16,500 bases of DNA from Bacteroidales bacterium (lineage in GTDB: Bacteria; Bacteroidota; Bacteroidia; Bacteroidales; Bacteroidaceae). Each line of letters starts with the position of its first letter. The first letter of the stretch is position 1. Shown here in pieces: positions 11,300 through 16,500 of this stretch. The stretch covers positions 1 through 16,500 of the forward strand of contig SFEK01000036.1 in the NCBI GenBank assembly GCA_004557285.1, in the 5' to 3' direction. The notes under the pieces are model-generated. The model saw nothing but the letters and a program-made list of their open reading frames with translations, was not told where the DNA came from and ran no database searches. Position numbers and translations under genes: made by a program.

Positions 11300-12400
11300 A
11301 TGGAAAATAATACAGAAAATAAGCAGGTGGCCAATCAAAGCCATGAAAAGACAGCTAAGCAGCTGAAGAAACAGAAAGTGCGTCAGACAATCGTCAGTCT
11401 CATCGGTATAGCCCTCATCCTGTGGGGAGTGGTCAAGGTGGTGCTGCTCTTTATCGACTATTCTTCAAATGAAACCAGCAACGATGCACAGGTTGAACAA
11501 TACATCTCGCCGGTAAACCTCAGGGCCTCGGGATATATCAAGAAAATTTGTTTCCAGGAGCACCAGAGTGTGAAGAAAGGTGACACATTGCTGATACTCG
11601 ACGACCGCGAATACCGCATCCGTGTGATGGAGGCCGAGGCCGCCTTGAAGGATGCCATGGCTGGTGCCAATGTGATCAATGCCACATTGAACACCACCGA
11701 GACATCGGCCACCGTATATGATGCGTCGATTGCCGAGATTGAAGTGCGCCTGCAGAAACTGGCCAAGGACCGCCAGCGGTATCAGAACCTGGTGGAGCGC
11801 AATGCTGCCACGCCCATACAGTTGGAGCAGATTGAGACGGAATACAAAGCCACCAAGAAAAAGCTTGATGCCGTACTGAAACAGAAGAAGGCCGCTCTTT
11901 CGGGAGTCAACGAGGTGCAGACGCGCAAGGGCAATACCGAGGCGGCCATCGAGCGTGCGCAGGCAGCTCTGGCCATGGCCAAGCTCAATCTTTCGTATTG
12001 TGTAGTCACCGCTCCATGCGACGGCAAGTTGGGCCGACGTGCCCTGGAAGAGGGACAGATGGTAAATGCCGGACAGACCGTGACCAACATCCTGCCCGAC
12101 ACACAGAAGTGGGTCATTGCCAACTATAAGGAAACCCAGGTGGAAAACCTGCATGTGGGACAGACTGTGCGCATCACCGTCGATGCAGTCAGCGACAAAG
12201 AGTTTACCGGCAAGATTACAGCCATCTCAGGTGCCACAGGGTCTAAATACTCGTTGGTTCCTACCGACAATTCAGCAGGCAACTTCGTGAAAATACAGCA
12301 GCGTGTGCCTGTGCGCATCGACTTCACCAATCTGTCAAAGGCCGACAACGAGCGACTGGCAGCAGGTATGATGGTTGTTGTGAAAGCCGAAATCAAGTAA
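11300..12400 (+). CDS. emrA: EmrA/HlyD-family periplasmic adaptor of MFS efflux pump
   Basis: This membrane fusion protein bridges the inner-membrane pump and the TolC-type channel. I start it at the ATG at 11300 (366 aa). A TTG 54 bases upstream would add 18 residues (EKQQIKTRYGQDKNGIK region) and lies 3 bases after the channel gene's stop, but it is a poorer choice. Layout: a basic cytoplasmic tail (1-30), one membrane helix (about 31-52), a first lipoyl half with ASGYIKKICFQEHQSVKKGD (about 76-95), a long coiled-coil hairpin (about 105-230), then a second lipoyl half and beta-barrel. The segments VVTAPCDGKLGRRALEEGQ, KWVIANYKETQVENLHVGQ and SLVPTDNSAGNFVKIQQRVP have the same order and wording as EmrA of E. 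coli, which supports the EmrA subclass over AcrA/RND adaptors. Confidence 0.9.
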   Translation: MENNTENKQVANQSHEKTAKQLKKQKVRQTIVSLIGIALILWGVVKVVLLFIDYSSNETSNDAQVEQYISPVNLRASGYIKKICFQEHQSVKKGDTLLILDDREYRIRVMEAEAALKDAMAGANVINATLNTTETSATVYDASIAEIEVRLQKLAKDRQRYQNLVERNAATPIQLEQIETEYKATKKKLDAVLKQKKAALSGVNEVQTRKGNTEAAIERAQAALAMAKLNLSYCVVTAPCDGKLGRRALEEGQMVNAGQTVTNILPDTQKWVIANYKETQVENLHVGQTVRITVDAVSDKEFTGKITAISGATGSKYSLVPTDNSAGNFVKIQQRVPVRIDFTNLSKADNERLAAGMMVVVKAEIK

Positions 12401-12421
12401 TGTTGGGTCAATTCAGGAATA

Positions 12422-14104
12422 ATGGATAATACGTTGAACAAGAATTTTCCGTTCTACGATTGGGTGCCCAAGCCCCTTGGAATCATTTTCCTTATCCTCC
12501 TTTTCATACCTATAATGACTGTCAGCGGAGTGTATTCTGCCAACAGTGTGGAAATGGTCGGGGGGCTTGGCATCCTGTCGGAACATATATCTTTTGTGGG
12601 ATTTGTCACCTCTGTGGGCATGGCGGCGTTCTCGCCGTTTTTCTACAGTCTGGTGTGTGTGAGGCGAGAGAAGATGATGTGCATGTCGGGCTTCTGCCTT
12701 CTGGCTGTGCTCAGCTATGTCTGTGCCCGCACCGAGAGTGTATTCATTCTCGCCCTTTGCAGTTTGGTGATGGGCTTTGTTCGTCAGGCGTTGCTGATGG
12801 TCAACCTGTTCACACTCATCAAATATGCCTTTGGCATAGAGGCCACCATCAACACATCTCCGGGCAACGAGCCTGTCGATGAAGCAGGTTGGGACAAGTT
12901 GGATGTGGAGAAAACCACCAGTATGCCCACCATCTACTTTTTCTTCATGCTTCTCGGACAGTTGGGCACCTGGCTCACCGCCTGGTTTGCCTATAACTAC
13001 GAGTGGCAATATGTCTATTATGTGATGATGGCCGCCATGCTTGTGGCCGTGCTTGTCATCCTTGTCACCATGCCCGACCAGCCCTATACCACCGGTAGGT
13101 TGCCGCTGTCGTTCTCCAAGTTTGGCAATGTGGTGGTATTCTCGCTGATGTGCTGCTCGTTCATATATATTATGGTATATGGCAAGGTGCTCGACTGGTA
13201 CGACAGCCAGAGCATACGCCTTGCCACCTTCCTTTGCGTGGTTTCGACCCTGCTCTTCGTCTATCTTGAAAAGACACGCCGCTCTCCCTACTTCCTGCTG
13301 GAGGCTTTCAAGAGCCGTAGCATCAGGGGTGGCATACTGTTGTTCATGGGGTTGATGATACTCAATTCCAGCCAGATGTTTGTCAATGTGTTTGTGGGTG
13401 TGGGCATGAAGGTAGACAACCTGCATAACGCCATGTTGGGCAACTGGGTGCTGGTGGGCTATTTTGCAGGACTTGTGATGGCGGTGTTCAGCAGTGCCAA
13501 GAAGATACATTTCAAGTGGCTATTTGCCATCGGGTTCATCTTCATCGGTCTGGCATCGCTGTTCATGTATTTCGAGGTACAGACCGACGGTCTTTACGAG
13601 CGCATGAAATGGCCTGTCATCATCCGTGCCACAGGCATGATGCTGCTCTATTCGGTTACGGCGGTGTATGCCAACCAGCGTATGCCCTACCGTCTGTTGT
13701 CCACATGGGTGTGCATCATGCTCACCGTGCGCATGATAGTGGCTCCCGGCATAGGGTCGGCACTGTATTCCAATGTGCTGCAAAACCGTCAGCAATACTA
13801 CATCACCCGTTATGCCCATGGTTACGATCCCATGAATCCTGAGGTGGCCGCCCAGTATGAGCAGACGGTAAGGGGAATGAAGATGCAGGGCAAGAGCGAT
13901 TATGAGGCGCACAACATGGCGGCCATGTCGCTCAAGGGCAAGGTGCAAGTGCAGGCCACCCTCTCGGCTGTCAAGGAGATGGCAGGGTGGACAGTCTATG
14001 GCTGCATGATATGTGCAGGCATCGTGCTTGCTGTGCCATGGCCCAAGCGCAGACTTTCCGGGCCGGAGGCCTACAAACCGTCGGAGCGCAGAAAACTGTT
14101 GTGA
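12422..14104 (+). CDS. MFS drug efflux pump, DHA2/EmrB-like (divergent)
   Basis: This is the inner membrane pump of the system, probably a proton-driven drug exporter. The 560-aa product is strongly hydrophobic, with about 14 predicted membrane helices, the DHA2 layout. EmrB-type landmarks are visible. YGKVLDWYDSQSI (253-265) corresponds to the family's GxxLDWFxSxxI loop, and a long periplasmic loop before the last helix begins NRQQYYITRYAHGYDPMNP (455-473). A final helix (about 522-540) and a basic tail follow. Two oddities stand out. The loop before helix 5 is enlarged (about 138-170, NTSPGNEPVDEAGWDKL). The helix that should carry the drug antiporter motif GxxxGPxxGG instead reads LGQLGTWLTAWFAYNYEWQ (178-196). 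The gene starts 21 bases after the adaptor stop. The family assignment is firm; the substrate and even the drug role are inferred. Confidence 0.87.
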   Translation: MDNTLNKNFPFYDWVPKPLGIIFLILLFIPIMTVSGVYSANSVEMVGGLGILSEHISFVGFVTSVGMAAFSPFFYSLVCVRREKMMCMSGFCLLAVLSYVCARTESVFILALCSLVMGFVRQALLMVNLFTLIKYAFGIEATINTSPGNEPVDEAGWDKLDVEKTTSMPTIYFFFMLLGQLGTWLTAWFAYNYEWQYVYYVMMAAMLVAVLVILVTMPDQPYTTGRLPLSFSKFGNVVVFSLMCCSFIYIMVYGKVLDWYDSQSIRLATFLCVVSTLLFVYLEKTRRSPYFLLEAFKSRSIRGGILLFMGLMILNSSQMFVNVFVGVGMKVDNLHNAMLGNWVLVGYFAGLVMAVFSSAKKIHFKWLFAIGFIFIGLASLFMYFEVQTDGLYERMKWPVIIRATGMMLLYSVTAVYANQRMPYRLLSTWVCIMLTVRMIVAPGIGSALYSNVLQNRQQYYITRYAHGYDPMNPEVAAQYEQTVRGMKMQGKSDYEAHNMAAMSLKGKVQVQATLSAVKEMAGWTVYGCMICAGIVLAVPWPKRRLSGPEAYKPSERRKLL

Positions 14105-14128
14105 CGATTGCTTCGGCCACATGATTTC

Positions 14129-14214
14129 AACGTGCCAGAGATGGAGCCATATTTCTTAATCTGCCTTTCGGTGGAAAGGCTATAACACAATAATCCGTCT
14201 TTGGCACGTTTTTT
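14129..14214 (+). terminator. Branched hairpin with T-run after the efflux operon
   Basis: AACGTGCCA (14129-14137) is the exact reverse complement of TGGCACGTT (14202-14210), and a T-run extends from 14209 to 14214, followed by CTTCTTTC. The 64 bases between the arms contain a second perfect hairpin, GCCTTTC (14163-14169) with GAAAGGC (14174-14180) around a GGTG loop, plus a weak ATGG/CCAT pair (14141-14144 / 14147-14150). The outer stem with the T-run can act as a terminator for the efflux operon. The enclosed hairpin makes it an unusually elaborate one. Confidence 0.55.
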
Positions 14215-14223
14215 CTTCTTTCA

Positions 14224-14255
14224 TTTCATGATTTCCTGTTTTTTTCCTAATTTAG
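14224..14255 (+). promoter_or_regulatory. Weak candidate promoter for the AraC-family gene
   Basis: TAATTTAG (14248-14255) matches TAnnTTTG except at one position. TTTC (14224-14227) lies 20 bases upstream, where a TTTG '-33' element is expected. A start near 14262 would give a leader of about 15 bases before the ATG at 14277. Both boxes carry one mismatch, so this is only a moderate candidate. Its position just after the T-run of the preceding terminator makes it sensible. Confidence 0.35.
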
Positions 14256-14276
14256 CGGCGGGAAATTGTATTTATT

Positions 14277-15152
14277 ATGAATAGTGGTCTTGAAATCTGT
14301 AGTCAAGTATCGCTCGAGCAGTCATTGTGCGAGCGTAGAGATATATGCAGTTCGGCAGGTTGCTTAGACACATTCCCTGCCCCTTTGCATAATATGTTCT
14401 TCATGGAATATATCGGGTTGATTGTCTGCGAACGTGGTTCTTTCAGTTTCTTTTCGGCAGGAAGGGAGGAAACGGCGCATGAGGGGCAGACGGTGTTCTT
14501 GCCCGAGAATGTGTATTTCAGGGTGCTGGATGAATCGCCCGACCTGTGCGTGCGCCTGCTCTTCTATAAGGTTGACCCCATACGTGAGATTTTGGGCAAT
14601 TCGGTTCAGGTGATGCGTCTGTATGCCTCGCTCAATGTCAACAAGACTGAGGTATGGACCACCGGCGAGGAGCAGGATATCGTCCATTATATGGCGTTGT
14701 TGGCTCGCTATAATTCCGTTACTGGCAATGAGTTCGACAAGAACGAGCGCAAACTGCTGTTGCTGTCGCTCACCTATAGGCTTTGTTCCATCTATTCAGT
14801 CCGTTTGTCACAGCAGAGTGGTATGGTAGGCAGGAAGAAAGACATATTTCTCGACCTCATCCATCTTGTCAGCAAGCATTATGCCGAGCACAGGGATGTG
14901 GCGTTTTATGCCGACCAGCTATGCTTGTCGCCCAAGTATCTGTCGGTGCTGGTCAAGTCGGTATGTGGCTATACCGTACAGCAACTGGTGTTCAAGGCCA
15001 TCGTCCGCCATTGCATCTTCATGCTGCACAACACCAACAAGACAGTGAAGGAGATTTCCGATTATCACCATTTCCCCAACATCTCTGCTTTCGGCACCTT
15101 TTTCAAGAAGCACACTGGACTGTCGCCCCGCCATTTCCGCAGACAGCAATAA
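14277..15152 (+). CDS. AraC-family transcriptional regulator
   Basis: This is a DNA-binding regulator, 291 aa. The C-terminal domain (about 187-288) is a complete AraC/XylS double helix-turn-helix. The first HTH is centred on DVAFYADQLCLSPKYLSVLVK (207-227). The second is centred on TVKEISDYHHFPNISAFGTF (256-275), followed by the family signature KKHTGLSPRHFRR. The N-terminal part (about 35-100) has beta-rich segments (FMEYIGLIVCERGSFSFFS, HEGQTVFLPENVYFRVL) consistent with a cupin-like ligand-sensing domain of the kind common in Bacteroidales AraC proteins. The middle section is helical. It lies 172 bases after the pump gene, same strand, with its own weak promoter candidate. By position it probably controls the efflux operon, but no operator was proved and the ligand is unknown. 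Confidence 0.9.
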   Translation: MNSGLEICSQVSLEQSLCERRDICSSAGCLDTFPAPLHNMFFMEYIGLIVCERGSFSFFSAGREETAHEGQTVFLPENVYFRVLDESPDLCVRLLFYKVDPIREILGNSVQVMRLYASLNVNKTEVWTTGEEQDIVHYMALLARYNSVTGNEFDKNERKLLLLSLTYRLCSIYSVRLSQQSGMVGRKKDIFLDLIHLVSKHYAEHRDVAFYADQLCLSPKYLSVLVKSVCGYTVQQLVFKAIVRHCIFMLHNTNKTVKEISDYHHFPNISAFGTFFKKHTGLSPRHFRRQQ

Positions 15153-15178
15153 GATGAAGCACAGGCATGCGACAAAAC

Positions 15179-15223
15179 AAAACCGGTCGGCACAACCTGT
15201 AATATTGAATATGGTCGGTTTTT
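15179..15223 (+). terminator. Possible terminator after the AraC-family gene
   Basis: AAAACCG (15179-15185) pairs with CGGTTTT (15216-15222), followed by one more T and then GAC. The loop is about 30 bases and itself contains the palindrome ATATTGAATAT (15202-15212). The stem is short and its T-run lies mostly inside the stem, so termination would be modest. It is placed correctly, shortly after the stop at 15152 and before the next gene. Confidence 0.35.
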
Positions 15224-15257
15224 GACAAGATGTGAGGTAGATGTCGTCTCCTTTTTG

Positions 15258-15265
15258 TATTTTTG
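15258..15265 (+). promoter_or_regulatory. TAnnTTTG box touching the glycerate kinase start
   Basis: TATTTTTG (15258-15265) matches the Bacteroidota -7 consensus fully. There is no good -33 element at the right distance: TTTG at 15221-15224 is 33 bases away, and TGTG at 15231-15234 is 23 away. The box ends only 4 bases before the ATG at 15270, so a transcript from it would begin at or just inside the start codon. It is either a leaderless promoter or a chance match in T-rich sequence. Confidence 0.4.
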
Positions 15266-15269
15266 CAGC

Positions 15270-16340
15270 ATGAAGATAATAGTCGCTGTAGATTCGTTTA
15301 AGGGATGCCTCACTTCTGCACAGGCCGGGCATGCCGTTGAGGAGGCATTGCGCCGTTGTTGTCGTGATGCCGAAATCATTACCTGTGTTGTTTCAGATGG
15401 GGGTGATGGTATGCTTGAGGCCTTTGCTTCGGCATACGGTGCAGAACTTTGCGAGGTTGCCGCCCACGATCCCTTGATGCGCCCCATTGTGGCTCATTAT
15501 GGTATCACTTCGCAGGGCGTGGCGATTATCGAGAGTGCCCAGGCTTGTGGACTTTCCCTGATGTCGGTAGAGGAACGCGCACCCCTTCGTGCCACCACCT
15601 ATGGGGTGGGCGAGATGGTGGCCGATGCCGTTCGTCAAGGATGTCGTTCGTTTATTGTGGGGCTTGGCGGCAGCGGCACGAGCGATGCCGGCATGGGCAT
15701 GTTGAAGGCCATTGTCGATGCGTTTGCCCCTGCAGGTGGTCATATTGATGAGGTTCTGTCAGGGCAGATGTCCGGTTGCTCCTTTACCTTGGCATGCGAT
15801 GTGGATAATCCCCTGTGCGGTCCACGAGGTGCAGCCGAGGTGTATGGCCCCCAGAAAGGAGCCAGTAGGGCAGAAGTGCTTGCTCTCGACCGCAGGGCAG
15901 GGCAGTTTGCCCGTATGTCGGCAGCCCATTTTGGTCACGACTGCTCCTCTCATCCTGGTGCCGGTGCGGCAGGCGGTTTGGGATATGCCTTCATGCAATA
16001 TTTTCATGCGCGCAGATGTTCAGGTGCCGACTTGCTGCTTGAGTCCTTGGATATGCGTGGCATGATGCAGGGTGCAGATGTGGTGATAACGGGCGAGGGG
16101 AGTGCTGACCGTCAGACGCTGATGGGCAAGATGCCCAGTAGGGTGTTGGCGTATGCCGCCTCATGTGGAGTTCCCGTATGGCTTTTGGCTGGTAGGCTGA
16201 GCGATGTCGGTCAGTTGTCACAGGCCGGTTTTGCCCGTTTGGCTCAAGTTGCCCCTGATGGATGCAACCTTGCCGAGGCCATGCAGGCAGAAGTGGCAAT
16301 GGCCAATATCCAGAGAACGGTCAAGGAGTGGTTTGCCTGA
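15270..16340 (+). CDS. Glycerate kinase, type 1 (glycerate 2-kinase, GlxK/GarK class)
   Basis: The enzyme phosphorylates D-glycerate with ATP, giving 2-phosphoglycerate in the GlxK/GarK class, which feeds lower glycolysis. It acts in the cytoplasm. I start it at the ATG at 15270 (356 aa), because the family begins with exactly this pattern (MKIIVAVDSFKGCLTS). An in-frame ATG at 15222 would add 16 residues of non-conserved, T-rich-coded sequence. Conserved blocks follow in order: VSDGGDGMLEAF (41-52), GLGGSGTSDAGMGML (131-145), NPLCGPRGAAEVYGPQKG (180-197), HPGAGAAGGLGYAF (228-241) and VITGEGSADRQTLMGKMPSRV (272-292). One small variation is DGGDG where DGGEG is usual. The length is slightly short for the family but nothing is missing. 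It shares no obvious pathway with the efflux genes. Confidence 0.93.
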   Translation: MKIIVAVDSFKGCLTSAQAGHAVEEALRRCCRDAEIITCVVSDGGDGMLEAFASAYGAELCEVAAHDPLMRPIVAHYGITSQGVAIIESAQACGLSLMSVEERAPLRATTYGVGEMVADAVRQGCRSFIVGLGGSGTSDAGMGMLKAIVDAFAPAGGHIDEVLSGQMSGCSFTLACDVDNPLCGPRGAAEVYGPQKGASRAEVLALDRRAGQFARMSAAHFGHDCSSHPGAGAAGGLGYAFMQYFHARRCSGADLLLESLDMRGMMQGADVVITGEGSADRQTLMGKMPSRVLAYAASCGVPVWLLAGRLSDVGQLSQAGFARLAQVAPDGCNLAEAMQAEVAMANIQRTVKEWFA

Positions 16341-16362
16341 TGGTGTGCTTTTTGTATGTTTG
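16332..16362 (+). promoter_or_regulatory. Consensus Bacteroidota promoter at the end of the glycerate kinase gene
   Basis: TTTG (16332-16335), a 19-base spacer and TATGTTTG (16355-16362) together match the Bacteroidota -33/-7 promoter (TTTG, 19-21 bases, TAnnTTTG) at every fixed position and at the right spacing. It is the best promoter match in the window. It overlaps the last codons of the glycerate kinase gene and points out of the window to the right. Transcription would begin near 16369. Its target, a gene beyond the edge or a small RNA, is not visible here. Confidence 0.65.
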
Positions 16363-16367
16363 TCTGT

Positions 16368-16439
16368 TGATTCAGTAAGTATTTTTACGATACCTTCTAT
16401 GGTTTCTGCCTATAAAAGAATGATGTGCCTATTGAATCA
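16368..16439 (+). other. Long-range stem-loop at the predicted transcript start
   Basis: TGATTCAGTA (16368-16377) can pair with TATTGAATCA (16430-16439) over 10 positions with one G-T wobble, enclosing 52 bases. The left arm coincides with the transcription start predicted from the promoter at 16332-16362, so the RNA would begin with this stem. A 23-codon open frame (16399-16470, beginning MVSAYKRMM) lies partly inside it without a ribosome-binding site. The region could be a structured leader or a small RNA. The evidence is only base pairing and position. Confidence 0.3.
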
Positions 16440-16462
16440 GGTAATATGGCTTCGTTGGCTGA

Positions 16463-16500
16463 GGGATTAATAATCCCTCGTCGTATGGATTAATAATCCC
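16463..16500 (+). repeat. Tandem palindromic repeat at the window edge
   Basis: GGATTAATAATCCC occurs at 16464-16477 and again at 16487-16500, a 23-base period with the spacer TCGTCGTAT. Each copy is nearly self-complementary: GGGATTA-A-TAATCCC in the first, with the initial G replaced by T in the second. Each can therefore form a small hairpin or bind a dimeric protein. The second copy ends at the last base, so the true number of copies is unknown. No gene is recognisable here. Confidence 0.6.

Noticed and set aside
12413..13510. 365-codon minus-strand frame rich in His and Gln within the pump gene
   Set aside because: The His/Gln richness is the mirror of the hydrophobic, Met/Val/Leu-rich sense protein. 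No start context or family match supports it.
15222..15269. Upstream in-frame ATG adding 16 residues to glycerate kinase
   Set aside because: The added residues (MTRCEVDVVSFLYFCS) are not part of the family, whose proteins begin with the MKI..DSFKG pattern at 15270. The stretch also contains the promoter-like box.
16463..16500. CRISPR array
   Set aside because: Only two 14-base palindromic copies with a 9-base spacer are visible. CRISPR repeats and spacers are each over 20 bases, and no cas genes are present.

Overview
The window reads as a core chromosomal stretch from a member of the Bacteroidota, most likely Bacteroidales and plausibly Prevotella or a relative. Three things support this. 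Several intergenic regions carry the TAnnTTTG '-7' box typical of that phylum. Shine-Dalgarno sites are mostly absent, with A-rich sequence before start codons instead. RpoB (1270 aa) and RpoC (1446 aa, with an SI3-type insertion in the trigger loop) have sizes and features that fit the phylum. The species cannot be fixed from sequence reading alone. Every gene lies on the + strand.

Positions 1-9686 hold the ribosomal protein/RNA polymerase operon: the end of rplA (L1), rplJ (L10), rplL (L7/L12), rpoB (beta) and rpoC (beta prime). A strong hairpin followed by a T-run sits between rplL and rpoB. It looks like a partial terminator (attenuator) that would let ribosomal proteins be made in excess over polymerase subunits. 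A perfect 15-bp hairpin terminator closes the operon after rpoC.

Positions 9885-14214 hold a three-gene tripartite drug-efflux operon: a TolC-family outer membrane channel, an EmrA/HlyD-type periplasmic adaptor and a 14-helix EmrB/DHA2-type MFS pump. It has a candidate Bacteroidota promoter just before the channel gene and a branched hairpin with a T-run after the pump gene. Together these proteins would carry substrate from the cytoplasm or inner membrane across both membranes. An AraC-family regulator gene (14277-15152) follows directly and is the obvious candidate regulator, although that is inferred from position only.

Positions 15270-16340 encode a type-1 glycerate 2-kinase (GlxK/GarK class) feeding glycerate into lower glycolysis. 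A TAnnTTTG box lies almost against its start codon. The last 170 bases contain no recognisable gene, but they hold the best consensus promoter of the window, a long-range stem-loop starting at the predicted transcription start, and two tandem copies of a short palindrome running off the edge. This edge is the least explained part of the window.

No insertion sequence, CRISPR array, tRNA, rRNA or obvious defence system was seen. Most of the window is conserved housekeeping sequence. The points worth a second look are regulatory.
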